A stretch of DNA of 64,000 bases. Source: Phosphoribacter sp037045045. Its GTDB lineage: Bacteria > Actinomycetota > Actinomycetes > Actinomycetales > Dermatophilaceae. Positions 25,327-33,252 of this stretch are shown piece after piece; within the stretch, counting starts at the first letter, position 1; each line of letters starts with the position of its first letter. The notes beneath the pieces are model-generated. The model saw nothing but the letters and a program-made list of their open reading frames with translations. It did not search any database and was not told the origin of the DNA. The stretch spans positions 186,001 through 250,000 of the forward strand of contig JBAOHL010000007.1 in NCBI GenBank assembly GCA_037045045.1. The letters run 5' to 3'. The position numbers and the translations under genes were made by a program.

Positions 25327-26244
25327 GTGACCGAGCACGACGGCAGCGACGTCCGCTCGTTCGGGGAGGACTCCGAGCCGCTCCCGGCCGCGGGCCTCGA
25401 CGTCCCGGACGCCCCGGCCGAGGACACCATGTCCCATGAGGCCCCGGCCGAGGACACCCCGGGCGACCCCGTCGAGGGTGAGGGGACGCTCGAGCCCGTC
25501 GAGTCACCGGAGCCGGTCGAGTCACCGGAGCCGGTCGAGTCGCCCGAGCCGGTCGAGTCGCCCGAGCCGGTCGAGTCGCCCGAGCCGGTCGAGCCGGTCG
25601 AGCTGCCTGAGTCTGATGAGGAAAGCGTCGACCCGGTTGCCGAGTTCAAGGCCACCTTGCGGGTCAAGCCTGGCCAGTGGTTCGTCGTGCACTCGTACGC
25701 CGGTTACGAGAACCGGGTCAAGGCCAACCTCGAGACCCGCATCGTCTCGCTCAACATGGAGGACTACATCTACGAGATCCAGGTCCCCATGGAAGAGGTG
25801 ACCGAGATCAAGAACGGGCAGAAGAAACTCGTCCGTCGGGTGCGCGTGCCCGGATACGTCCTCGTCCGGATGGACCTCACCGACGAGTCCTGGGGAGCCG
25901 TGCGGCATACCCCCGGGGTCACCGGGTTCATCGGCAGCGCCCACCAGCCGATCCCGCTCACCCACGACGAGGTCTTCGGCATGCTCGCCCACAACCTCGT
26001 CCCGGCCACGGCGGGCGGCGGCGGCGCGGGCGCGGCCCGTCCGGCGGCCGGTCAAGCCAAAGAGCTGCGACTGGTCGACTTCGAGGTCGGCGAGTCGGTC
26101 ACCGTCATGGAAGGCCCCTTCGAGACGCTGCCCGCGACGATCTCGGAGATCAACCCCGACACCCAGAAGCTCAAGGTGCTCGTCTCGATCTTCGGCCGGG
26201 AGACCCCGGTCGAGCTGTCTTTCGGGCAGGTCGCCAAGATCTGA
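25327..26244 (+). CDS. nusG: transcription termination/antitermination protein NusG
   Basis: 305 residues from a GTG at 25327. The NGN domain begins near residue 118 (GQWFVVHSYAGYENRVKANL) and includes VPGYVLVRMDL and TPGVTGFIG; the C-terminal KOW domain reads FEVGESVTVMEGPFETLPAT. A Gly/Ala-rich insertion (TAGGGGAGAARPA) separates them. NusG rides on RNA polymerase and links it to Rho or ribosomes. Actinobacterial NusG proteins commonly carry an acidic N-terminal extension; here it is about 110 residues and contains a near-perfect hexapeptide tandem repeat. Confidence 0.96.
   Translation: MTEHDGSDVRSFGEDSEPLPAAGLDVPDAPAEDTMSHEAPAEDTPGDPVEGEGTLEPVESPEPVESPEPVESPEPVESPEPVESPEPVEPVELPESDEESVDPVAEFKATLRVKPGQWFVVHSYAGYENRVKANLETRIVSLNMEDYIYEIQVPMEEVTEIKNGQKKLVRRVRVPGYVLVRMDLTDESWGAVRHTPGVTGFIGSAHQPIPLTHDEVFGMLAHNLVPATAGGGGAGAARPAAGQAKELRLVDFEVGESVTVMEGPFETLPATISEINPDTQKLKVLVSIFGRETPVELSFGQVAKI
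25492..25599 (+). repeat. 18-bp tandem repeat in the nusG acidic extension
   Basis: Six head-to-tail 18-bp units encode five EPVESP hexapeptides and a final EPVEPV. Units differ only at silent positions (TCACCG versus TCGCCC), so the array expanded recently or is being homogenised. Copy changes keep the frame. Confidence 0.9.
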
Positions 26245-26326
26245 CCGTCGGCCGTCCGGCTCCGGACGGCACTGCAACCGGGTCATCGCCCACGGCGTCG
26301 GCCCACGACCAAGAAAGTCCAACCGC

Positions 26327-26764
26327 ATGCCCCCCAAGAAGAAGAAGATCGCCGGCTTCATCAAGCTGCAGATCAACGCCGGCGCGGCCACCCCGGCCCC
26401 GCCGGTCGGTCCGGCCCTCGGTCAGCACGGCGTGAACATCATGGAGTTCGTCAAGGCCTACAACGCCGCGACCGAGCACCAACGCGGCAACGTCATCCCC
26501 GTCGAGATCACCGTCTACGAGGACCGCTCGTTCACGTTCGTCACGAAGACCCCGCCGGCCGCGGAACTCATCAAGAAGGCCGCCGGCGTGGCCAAGGGCT
26601 CCGCCGAGCCGCACAAGAGCAAGGTCGCCACTCTCACCGCCGAGCAGGTCCGCGAGATCGCCCAGCAGAAGATGGAAGACCTCAACGCCAACGACATCGA
26701 GATGGCCGCCCGGATCATCGCCGGCACGGCCCGGTCGATGGGCGTGCAGACTCCGGGCTACTGA
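26327..26764 (+). CDS. rplK: 50S ribosomal protein L11
   Basis: 145 residues, ATG start. Full-length L11: N-terminal INAGAATPAPPVGPALGQHG and C-terminal rRNA-binding domain ending in GTARSMGVQTPGY. Binds the GTPase-associated centre of 23S rRNA and is required for RelA-type stringent signalling and thiopeptide sensitivity. Followed by rplA after a hairpin. Confidence 0.98.
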   Translation: MPPKKKKIAGFIKLQINAGAATPAPPVGPALGQHGVNIMEFVKAYNAATEHQRGNVIPVEITVYEDRSFTFVTKTPPAAELIKKAAGVAKGSAEPHKSKVATLTAEQVREIAQQKMEDLNANDIEMAARIIAGTARSMGVQTPGY

Positions 26765-26788
26765 CCCGGGGCGCCACCACGGCGCCGA

Positions 26789-26816
26789 CGCGGCATACCA
26801 CCCGGGGTATGCCGCG
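26789..26816 (+). terminator. inverted pair of the GGTATGCC word between rplK and rplA
   Basis: CGCGGCATACC (26789-26799) and GGTATGCCGCG (26806-26816) are perfect 11-bp arms over a 6-nt loop. It lies between two genes that are normally cotranscribed, so it may attenuate, protect or process the message rather than end it. Confidence 0.7.
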
Positions 26817-26881
26817 ACTGTGGCAGGGCCGGCGCGGCCCGACGACCACGACTCCACCACGAGCAATCAACAGGAGCAGAA

Positions 26882-27598
26882 GTGAAGCGCAGCAAGGTTT
26901 ATCGGACCGCGGCGGAGAAGATCCAGCCCGGCCGCATGTACGCCCCCCTCGAGGCGGTCCGCCTCGCCAAGGAGACCGCGACGGCGAAGTACGACGCGAC
27001 GGTCGAGGTGGCCCTGAGGCTGGGCGTGGACCCCCGCAAGGCCGACCAGATGGTCCGTGGCACCGTCAACCTCCCCCACGGCACCGGCAAGACCGCCCGG
27101 GTGCTCGTCTTCGCCGGCGGCGACAAGGCCGAAGCGGCGCGCGAGGCGGGGGCCGACTTCGTCGGCTCCGACGAGTTCATCGAGAAGATCACCGGCGGGT
27201 GGCTGGACTTCGACGCCGTTGTCGCGACCCCCGACATGATGGGCAAGGTCGGTCGGCTCGGCAAGATCCTCGGCCCGCGCGGGCTGATGCCCAACCCCAA
27301 GACGGGAACGGTGACGATGGACGTCGCCAAGGCGGTCACCGACATCAAGGGCGGCAAGATCGAGTTCCGCGTCGACAAGCACGCGAACCTGCATTTCATC
27401 ATCGGCAAGGCCTCCTTCGACGAACGCGCCCTGGTGGAGAACTACTCGGCCGCGATCGACGAGGTCATGCGGCTCAAGCCCTCGGCGTCCAAGGGGCGCT
27501 ACGTCACCAAGGCGACGATGGCGACCTCGACCGGTCCGGGCATCCCCCTGGACCCCGGTCGTACCCGCAACCTCTTGGCCGAGGACGAGAGCGCCTGA
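26882..27598 (+). CDS. rplA: 50S ribosomal protein L1
   Basis: 238 residues from a GTG at 26882 (AGGAGCAGAA upstream). L1 stalk protein: signature segment GKILGPRGLMPNPKTGTVT, with IEFRVDKHANLHFIIGKASF after it. Binds 23S rRNA helix 76-78 and represses its own operon in many bacteria. In this genome the following block (lipoprotein, cobT, ahpCF, oxyR) interrupts the usual direct passage to rplJ. Confidence 0.98.
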   Translation: MKRSKVYRTAAEKIQPGRMYAPLEAVRLAKETATAKYDATVEVALRLGVDPRKADQMVRGTVNLPHGTGKTARVLVFAGGDKAEAAREAGADFVGSDEFIEKITGGWLDFDAVVATPDMMGKVGRLGKILGPRGLMPNPKTGTVTMDVAKAVTDIKGGKIEFRVDKHANLHFIIGKASFDERALVENYSAAIDEVMRLKPSASKGRYVTKATMATSTGPGIPLDPGRTRNLLAEDESA

Positions 27599-27609
27599 AC
27601 CCCCGGAGG

Positions 27610-27642
27610 GCCGGCGTCCGTGACTCGACCGTGGGCGCCGGC
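27610..27642 (+). terminator. GC-rich inverted repeat after rplA
   Basis: GCCGGCG (27610-27616) and CGCCGGC (27636-27642) flank a 19-nt loop, 12 bp past the rplA stop. Weak, no U-tract; plausible operon end. The rest of 27643-27794 shows nothing definite. Confidence 0.45.
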
Positions 27643-27794
27643 GTTCGTCAGGGCGCCCGCGCGACCTTGAGCCAGCGGCTTGCCGAGGCCGCGGAGAGAC
27701 GGCCTGCCGCCCGCGCCCAGCGCGCTGGTAGCGTGGCGCCGAAGCGCGCTCGCGCGGTCCATTGACCAGTTCCCGATCCCAGGGGGTTCCCACC

Positions 27795-28544
27795 ATGAAA
27801 CGTCCGATCATCGGCGTGCTCGCCGTCTCCGCGCTCGTCGGCCTCGGCGCCTGCGGCACCTCGTCGCCGACCACGACGACAACGTCGGCCAGTGCCGGTG
27901 CGCCGAGCAGCGCCAAGCCGGCGGCACCGACGGCGGGGGCCACCGTGGCCGGAACGGTGATCGCCTCGCGGATGGTCGAGGCGCTAACGAAGGCCGGCTC
28001 CGGAAGGGCGACGATCACCTCCGAGGGCGGTTCGGCCGCGGCCGCCTCGATGAATGCCAAGAGCGAATTCTCCATCGGATCCGACGGGCAGACCTCCACC
28101 AAGGCGACCCTGTCCGTCGCAGGGGTGTCCATGGAGCTCATCTCCGTCGGCGCCATGGTGTACATCAAGAGCCCGGCACTCAAGGCCAGCAATGGCGCGC
28201 CCTGGGTGAAGATCGACCCCAACGGCACCGACACCATCAGTAAGTCGATGGGTGGGCAGCTCAAGGCGGCCACCGACCCGCGCGCGCAGATCGAGGCGTA
28301 CAAGGGGTCGACGGCGACGTTCGTCGCCATGGAAGGCGACCTGAGCCACTACAGCCTCACCGGCCTCGGCGGGGTCACGGCAGACTCGACGAAGGTCGAC
28401 ATGTGGCTCGACGGGCAGGACCGCCCGGCCAAGACCTCGGTGGTCACGAGCGGACTGACGCTCATGTCGACCTACACGGACTACGGCGCGCCGATCACCG
28501 TGACGGCTCCCCCCGCCGACCAGGTGGGCACCTACGCAGGCTGA
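27795..28544 (+). CDS. LppX/LprG-like lipoprotein
   Basis: 249 residues from ATG at 27795 with AGGGGG upstream. Lipobox VGLGAC near residue 18, then a Ser/Thr/Ala/Pro linker, then a beta-rich domain containing AGSGRATITSEGGSAAAASMN, VYIKSPALKASNGAPWVKID and VDMWLDGQDRPAKTSV. These strand patterns resemble the LppX/LprAFG or LolA-like lipid-carrier fold (MVYIKSP...GAPWVKID is typical), which moves lipids or lipoglycans in mycobacteria. Function here not established. cobT starts 10 bp later, so they share a transcript though no functional link is evident. Confidence 0.72.
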   Translation: MKRPIIGVLAVSALVGLGACGTSSPTTTTTSASAGAPSSAKPAAPTAGATVAGTVIASRMVEALTKAGSGRATITSEGGSAAAASMNAKSEFSIGSDGQTSTKATLSVAGVSMELISVGAMVYIKSPALKASNGAPWVKIDPNGTDTISKSMGGQLKAATDPRAQIEAYKGSTATFVAMEGDLSHYSLTGLGGVTADSTKVDMWLDGQDRPAKTSVVTSGLTLMSTYTDYGAPITVTAPPADQVGTYAG

Positions 28545-28554
28545 CCCCGGCCCG

Positions 28555-29619
28555 GTGAGCGCCCTCGACGAGGTCCTTGGCCGGATCGTGGCGCCGTCGG
28601 CCGAACACGTGCGGCAGGCCCGCGAGCGGCATACCGTCCTCACCAAACCGCCGGGCTCGCTCGGGCCGCTGGAGGACGTGGGCTGCCAGATCGCGGGGAT
28701 CTATGCCGCGTGCCCGCCGCCACAGCCGCAGCGGGTGGCCATTGCGGTCTTCGCCGGCGACCACGGCGTCCATGCCCAGGGCGTGACGCCGTGGCCGCAG
28801 GAGGTCACCGTCCAGATGGTCGGCAACTTCCTCGCCGGGGGGGCCGTCATCAACGCGTTGGCCCGCCAGATCGGCGCCGAGGTCCTCGTCGTCGACGTCG
28901 GCGTGGCCGTCGACCTGCCGGACGGGGCCGGTCTGCTCGCCCGCAAGGTAGCCCACGGCACGGCGGACCTCTCAGTCGGCCCGGCGATGTCTCGGGAGCA
29001 GGCCCTTGCGGCGATCGACGTCGGTATCGAGGTCGCGGGGCTGCTGGTCGATGACGGTCACCAGGTGCTCGTCACCGGGGACATGGGGATCGCCAACACG
29101 ACCGCCTCGGCCGCGCTCGTCGCGGTCTTCACGGGGTGCTCGGTCGCCGCGGTCACTGGCCGGGGCACGGGGATCGATGACCCGACGCTGGCCCGCAAGG
29201 TGGCGGTCGTCGAACGCGCATTGAGTCGAGGCGTGCGGCCTGAGGACCCGATCGCGGCGGTGGCCCAGGTCGGTGGCTTCGAACATGCCGCCCTCGTCGG
29301 TTTCCTGCTCGCGGGGGCTGCCCGCCGGGTGCCCGTCGTGCTCGACGGGGTTATCGCCTGCTCGGCCGCTCTCGTGGCCCGTGCCCTTGCGCCGGTCGCG
29401 GCCGGCTACTGGGTCGCCGGGCACCGCTCGGCCGAGCCGGGCGCGAGCGCGGCCCTGGCCAGTCTCGGACTGCGGCCCCTGGTCGACCTCGACCTGCGCT
29501 TGGGTGAGGGCTCCGGCGCGGCGTTGGCCGTGCCGCTGCTGCAGTCCGCTGCGCGGGTCCTGCGCGAGGTCGCAACGTTCGACTCCGCGGGAGTCAGCGA
29601 CAAGGGCGCCGCCCGATGA
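28555..29619 (+). CDS. cobT: nicotinate-nucleotide--dimethylbenzimidazole phosphoribosyltransferase
   Basis: 354 residues from the GTG at 28555. Makes alpha-ribazole 5'-phosphate for the lower ligand of cobalamin. Typical motifs: KPPGSLGPLEDVGCQIA near the N-terminus, VFAGDHGVHAQGVTPWPQEV, GDMGIANTTASAAL, GRGTGIDD and VLDGVIACSAALVA; the catalytic Glu is expected in the VRP..PI.. C-terminal part. No cobalamin riboswitch precedes it, and no other cobalamin gene lies nearby. Confidence 0.95.
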   Translation: MSALDEVLGRIVAPSAEHVRQARERHTVLTKPPGSLGPLEDVGCQIAGIYAACPPPQPQRVAIAVFAGDHGVHAQGVTPWPQEVTVQMVGNFLAGGAVINALARQIGAEVLVVDVGVAVDLPDGAGLLARKVAHGTADLSVGPAMSREQALAAIDVGIEVAGLLVDDGHQVLVTGDMGIANTTASAALVAVFTGCSVAAVTGRGTGIDDPTLARKVAVVERALSRGVRPEDPIAAVAQVGGFEHAALVGFLLAGAARRVPVVLDGVIACSAALVARALAPVAAGYWVAGHRSAEPGASAALASLGLRPLVDLDLRLGEGSGAALAVPLLQSAARVLREVATFDSAGVSDKGAAR

Positions 29620-29633
29620 CTCATCGAGTCGAC

Positions 29634-29707
29634 CTATCGTGGTCATCGAGAAAGACGATAGATCACAACTAGCAAAAGTGGCTGTATTAATATATAGTAG
29701 CTATCGA
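29634..29707 (+). promoter_or_regulatory. AT-rich ahpC promoter with OxyR-like site
   Basis: An unusually AT-rich stretch in this genome. ATAG-ATCACAA-CTAG (29658-29672) matches the OxyR half-site pattern ATAGnTnnnAnCTAT except for the last base. It overlaps a -35-like TAGCAA (29670-29675); 17 bp on is a good -10, TATAGT (29693-29698). CTATCGT (29634-29640) and ACGATAG (29655-29661) form an inverted repeat and CTATCGA recurs at 29701. Together with oxyR downstream this suggests peroxide-induced, OxyR-controlled transcription. Confidence 0.65.
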
Positions 29708-29740
29708 AACACACGACCAACAGCGAGGTGGAATCCGTCC

Positions 29741-30304
29741 ATGGGAATCATCGGCAGCACGATCCAGCCCTTCTCCGCGTCCGCGTTCAAGAGCGGCGCG
29801 TTCGTCGACGTCACCGAGGCCGACGCCCTGGGCAAGTGGTCGATCTTCTTCTTCTACCCGGCCGACTTCACCTTCGTCTGCCCCACCGAGCTCGGCGACA
29901 TGGCCGACAACTACGCCGAGTTGCAGAAGCTCGGCGTCGAGGTCTTCTCCGTGTCGACCGACACCCACTTCGTCCACAAGGCGTGGCACGACTCGTCCGA
30001 GACGATCGGCAAGATCGACTACTACATGGTCGGCGACCCGACGGCGACCATCACGGCGAACTTCGGGGTCCTGCGCGAGGGCCAGGGCCTGGCCGACCGT
30101 GGCACGTTCGTCATCGACCCCGACGGCGTCATCCAGGTCATGGAGGTCACCTGCGAGGGCGTCGGGCGTAACGCCGCCGAGCTCGTCCGTAAGGTCAAGG
30201 CCGCCCAGTACGTCCGCAACCACCCCGGCGAGGTCTGCCCGGCCAAGTGGGAAGAGGGCGCCGAGACCCTCGCCCCGTCGCTGGACCTCGTGGGCAAGAT
30301 CTGA
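29741..30304 (+). CDS. ahpC: alkyl hydroperoxide reductase peroxiredoxin subunit
   Basis: 187 residues, the standard AhpC length, from the ATG at 29741 with GAGGTGG upstream. Peroxidatic Cys in FYPADFTFVCPTELGD (near residue 47) and resolving Cys in HPGEVCPAKWEEG (near 166) mark a typical 2-Cys peroxiredoxin of the AhpC1 class. Cytoplasmic reduction of H2O2 and organic peroxides, recycled by AhpF encoded after the hairpin. The enteric-like AhpC-AhpF pair contrasts with the AhpC-AhpD arrangement frequent in actinobacteria. Confidence 0.97.
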   Translation: MGIIGSTIQPFSASAFKSGAFVDVTEADALGKWSIFFFYPADFTFVCPTELGDMADNYAELQKLGVEVFSVSTDTHFVHKAWHDSSETIGKIDYYMVGDPTATITANFGVLREGQGLADRGTFVIDPDGVIQVMEVTCEGVGRNAAELVRKVKAAQYVRNHPGEVCPAKWEEGAETLAPSLDLVGKI

Positions 30305-30343
30305 CCCGACGGGTCGGCACGTCCCGACCCCCGTCCGAAGCAC

Positions 30344-30386
30344 GGCCGGCCCCGGTATGCCGCCACCCGGCATACCGGGGCCGGCC
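30344..30386 (+). terminator. perfect 18-bp hairpin built on an inverted GGTATGCC pair, between ahpC and ahpF
   Basis: Left arm 30344-30361 and right arm 30369-30386 are perfect 18-bp complements over a 7-nt loop (GCCACCC); each arm ends at the loop with GGTATGCC/GGCATACC. No U-tract follows. As AhpC is needed in excess over AhpF, it may act as a partial terminator or an mRNA stabiliser (inference). Confidence 0.85.
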
Positions 30387-30437
30387 CATTCCGCCCACGC
30401 CAACTGCACCGTACCGTCCCGCGACCAGGAGTTACCC

Positions 30438-32042
30438 GTGCTCGACGCCACCCTCACCGCCCAGCTGAAGACCTTCCTCGAGCGGGTCACCGAGCCGATC
30501 GAGCTGGCCGCGAGCCTCGACGACGGGCGCTTGTCGGTCCAGACCCGAGACCTGCTCGACGAGATCGCCGCCCTGTCCGACCGGATCACCGTCGTGGTCG
30601 CGGACGACGTGCGGACCCCGTCCTTCGCGATCCGCCGCCCCGGCTCGGACGCCGAGGGGGTGCGCTTCGCCGGGCTGCCGATGGGCCACGAGTTCACCTC
30701 CCTCGTCCTGGCCCTGCTGCAGGTGGGTGGGGTCGCTCCAAAGGTCTCCGAGGACACGGCGACGGCGATCCGGGCCATCCAGGGCGAGCACCGGTTCGAG
30801 ACGTACATGTCCCTGACCTGCCAGAACTGCCCCGACGTCGTCCAGGCGCTCAACGCGATGAGCGTGCTTAACCCCCGGATCAGCCACGTCGCGATCGAGG
30901 GCGGGGCCTACCAGGGCGAGATCGAGGCGCGCGCGGTGCAGGCCGTGCCGACGGTGTTCCACAACGGCGAGCTCTTCGGCCAGGGCCGGATGACGGTGGA
31001 GGAGATCGTCGCGAAGCTCGACCCGGGCCTCGTCGCCCGCGAGACCGAGCGGCTCGGCGCCCTCGACCCGTTCGACGTCCTCGTCGTCGGCGGGGGACCG
31101 GCTGGCGCCTCGGCTGCCATCTATGCCGCCCGCAAGGGCATCCGCACGGCTCTGGTCACCGAACGCTTCGGCGGGCAGGTCCTCGACACCGTGGGCATCG
31201 AGAACTTCGTCTCGGTGCCCTACACCGAGGGCCCCAAGCTCGCCGCCGCTTTGGAGGCGCACGTCGCGGCATACGAGGTCGAGATCGTCGGCAACCAACG
31301 GGCCAAGACCCTGGTGCCCGCGACCGAACCCGGCGGACTCGTCCGGGTCGTCCTCGAAGGCGGGGCCACCCTCTCGGCGCACACCGTCGTGCTCGCTACC
31401 GGCGCACGCTGGCGGCACATGGGCGTGCCCGGCGAAGAGGACTACCGCAACAAGGGCGTGACGTTCTGCCCGCACTGCGACGGACCGCTGTTCAAGGGCA
31501 AGCGGGTCGCCGTCGTCGGCGGCGGCAACTCGGGCATCGAGGCGGCCATCGACCTGGCCGGAGTCGTCGGACACGTCACCGTCTTGGAGTTCCTCGACGA
31601 ACTGCGAGCCGATGCCGTGCTGCAACGCAAGCTGCGCAGCCTGCCCAACGTCGACGTGGTGCTCAGCGCGCGGACCACCCAGGTGGTCGGCGACGAGCGG
31701 GTCACCGGCCTGGACTACGAGGACCGGACCAGCGGGGCCGCTCGACACGTCGACCTCGAGGGCGTCTTCGTCCAGATCGGCCTGCTGCCCAACACGGAAT
31801 GGCTCGGCGATGTCGTGGCCCTGAGCGACCGCAAGGAGATCGTCATCGACGACCGCGGCCAGACCTCCGTGCCCGGCGTCTTCGCTGCCGGGGACTGCAC
31901 GACCGTGCCGTTCAAGCAGATCGTCATCAGCCTGGGCGCCGGAGCGACGGCTGCCCTCAGCGCCTTCGACCACCTCATCCGGACGACCGCGCCGGACGAG
32001 GTCGAGGAGCCGGTGGCGGCGGTCGCAGGCGCCGCGCGGTGA
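30438..32042 (+). CDS. ahpF: alkyl hydroperoxide reductase flavoprotein subunit
   Basis: 534 residues from the GTG at 30438, with AGGAGT upstream. N-terminal tandem thioredoxin-like domain with the CQNC redox site (TCQNCPDVVQALNAMSV) that passes electrons to AhpC; FAD-binding VVGGGPAGASAAIYAARKG; catalytic CPHC in TFCPHCDGPLF; NAD(P)H-binding VVGGGNSGIEAAIDLA; FAD-binding GVFAAGDCTTVPFKQ. Complete and in the family's usual size. Uses NADH to regenerate AhpC. Confidence 0.97.
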   Translation: MLDATLTAQLKTFLERVTEPIELAASLDDGRLSVQTRDLLDEIAALSDRITVVVADDVRTPSFAIRRPGSDAEGVRFAGLPMGHEFTSLVLALLQVGGVAPKVSEDTATAIRAIQGEHRFETYMSLTCQNCPDVVQALNAMSVLNPRISHVAIEGGAYQGEIEARAVQAVPTVFHNGELFGQGRMTVEEIVAKLDPGLVARETERLGALDPFDVLVVGGGPAGASAAIYAARKGIRTALVTERFGGQVLDTVGIENFVSVPYTEGPKLAAALEAHVAAYEVEIVGNQRAKTLVPATEPGGLVRVVLEGGATLSAHTVVLATGARWRHMGVPGEEDYRNKGVTFCPHCDGPLFKGKRVAVVGGGNSGIEAAIDLAGVVGHVTVLEFLDELRADAVLQRKLRSLPNVDVVLSARTTQVVGDERVTGLDYEDRTSGAARHVDLEGVFVQIGLLPNTEWLGDVVALSDRKEIVIDDRGQTSVPGVFAAGDCTTVPFKQIVISLGAGATAALSAFDHLIRTTAPDEVEEPVAAVAGAAR

Positions 32043-32078
32043 GGGCCAGGTGACGGCGAACCGGGATCGGGGTCGGGG

Positions 32079-33032
32079 ATGAACCTGCGCGACCTGCAGT
32101 ACCTCGTCGCCGTCGCCGACCACCGCCACTTCGGCCGGGCCGCCGAGGCGTGTTTCGTCAGTCAGCCCACCCTGTCGATGCAACTGAAGAAGCTCGAGGC
32201 CGAACTCGGCGCCGAGCTCGTCGAACGCAGCCCCCGACAGGTCATGCTCACCGCGACGGGGGAGGCCGTCGTCGCCCGGGCCCGCGGCGTCCTCGCCGAG
32301 GCCGAGGCGATCCGCGGGATCGCCCGGCAGGCCAAAGACCCCCGCTCGGGCACCGTGCGCCTCGGGGCGTTCCCCACCATCGCGCCCTACCTGCTCCCGC
32401 ACGTCGTCCCCGAGCTGGCCCGTCGGCTGCCCGATCTCGTCGTGCTGCTCGTCGAGGACAAGACGAGCGTGCTGCTCGAGCAGCTGCGCTCCGGTCGCCT
32501 CGACGCCGCCGTGCTCGCCCTGCCCGTCGAGGACGATTCCCTCGTCGCCGAGCCGCTCTTCCGCGAGGACTTCGTCCTCGCGGTCCCCGCGGGCCACCAC
32601 CTCGGTCTGGAGCAGGGACCGGTGCCGATCTCGGCCCTCGTCGGCGAGCGGGTGCTGCTGCTGGCCGAGGGGCACTGTCTGCGCGACCAGGCCCTCGCGG
32701 TATGCCGCCTGGTCGGTGGGCAGGAGTACGACGAGTTCCGGGCGACGAGCCTGGAAACCCTGCGGCACATGGTCGGCGCCCGCGTCGGGATCACCCTGCT
32801 GCCGATGCTCTCGGTCCGCCCGCCCGTGCCCGACTCGCCGTCCGTCGTTCTACGCCCCTTCGCCGACCCGGTACCGCACCGCGACCTGGCCCTGGTGTGG
32901 CGTCGGTCTAGCGTGTTCCGAGCAGTGTTGCCCGAGGTCGCCGACGTGCTGCGCGAGGCGCCGACCGATCTGGTCCGGCCCTTGACGGCTGGGGACTCCG
33001 CGGGCGACCGGACGGCCGAGCCCTCGTTTTGA
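32079..33032 (+). CDS. oxyR: LysR-family hydrogen-peroxide sensor OxyR
   Basis: 317 residues from ATG at 32079. LysR helix-turn-helix at the N-terminus (HFGRAAEACFVSQPTLSMQL) and a regulatory domain with both redox cysteines in GHCLRDQALAVC, nine positions apart as in E. coli C199/C208. It starts 36 bp after ahpF in the same direction, so it is likely autoregulated through the ahpC promoter. The codon of the second cysteine lies in a GTATGCC word (GTA TGC C). The 3' end carries the -35 of the rplJ promoter. Confidence 0.95.
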   Translation: MNLRDLQYLVAVADHRHFGRAAEACFVSQPTLSMQLKKLEAELGAELVERSPRQVMLTATGEAVVARARGVLAEAEAIRGIARQAKDPRSGTVRLGAFPTIAPYLLPHVVPELARRLPDLVVLLVEDKTSVLLEQLRSGRLDAAVLALPVEDDSLVAEPLFREDFVLAVPAGHHLGLEQGPVPISALVGERVLLLAEGHCLRDQALAVCRLVGGQEYDEFRATSLETLRHMVGARVGITLLPMLSVRPPVPDSPSVVLRPFADPVPHRDLALVWRRSSVFRAVLPEVADVLREAPTDLVRPLTAGDSAGDRTAEPSF

Positions 33033-33057
33033 CCCCCTCGGCTCGGACACGTACCCT
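33029..33057 (+). promoter_or_regulatory. rplJL promoter
   Basis: -35 TTGACC (33029-33034), exact 17-bp spacer, -10 TACCCT (33052-33057). The -35 overlaps the oxyR stop codon. Predicted start near 33064, at the head of the L10 leader. Confidence 0.75.
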
Positions 33058-33063
33058 GATGTC

Positions 33064-33230
33064 CGACCGATGACCGCCGGTTGTCCTTGGCCCAAGGCCA
33101 GGGACCGAAGGTCCGCGACGAGCGGGCGCCAGCGCAGGCCACGACAAGCTCGGCATACCGGCTCGACCGGATGCTCTCGCCCCGTGCGCCGCGCGCCGGG
33201 GCCTTTCTCATGTGGTGACCCTCCTCCGGC
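33064..33230 (+). ncRNA. L10 (rplJL) autoregulatory leader
   Basis: Untranslated leader between the promoter and rplJ. It contains the actinobacterial L10-leader-like elements ACCGCCGGTTGTCC, CCAAGGCCAGGGACCGAAGG and GCGACGAGCGGGCGCC, expected to fold into the site bound by the L10(L12)4 complex. Near the end, GCCCCG (33179-33184) pairs with CGGGGC (33197-33202) and is followed by CTTTCTC, a possible attenuator. Identified from position and motifs, not from a covariance search. Confidence 0.7.
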
Positions 33231-33252
33231 GGCTGACCCTGAAGGAGGCCAC

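Noticed and set aside
25492..25599. CRISPR-like regular repeat
   Set aside because: The units are 18 bp without spacers and translate as in-frame EPVESP in nusG; no cas genes are present.
28400..28560. Cobalamin riboswitch upstream of cobT
   Set aside because: Only 10 bp separate cobT from the preceding lipoprotein gene and no B12-box-like element is visible.
29620..29740. AT-rich stretch as an insertion-sequence scar or attachment site
   Set aside because: No target duplication or terminal repeats; the content is explained by a promoter with OxyR-like half-sites.
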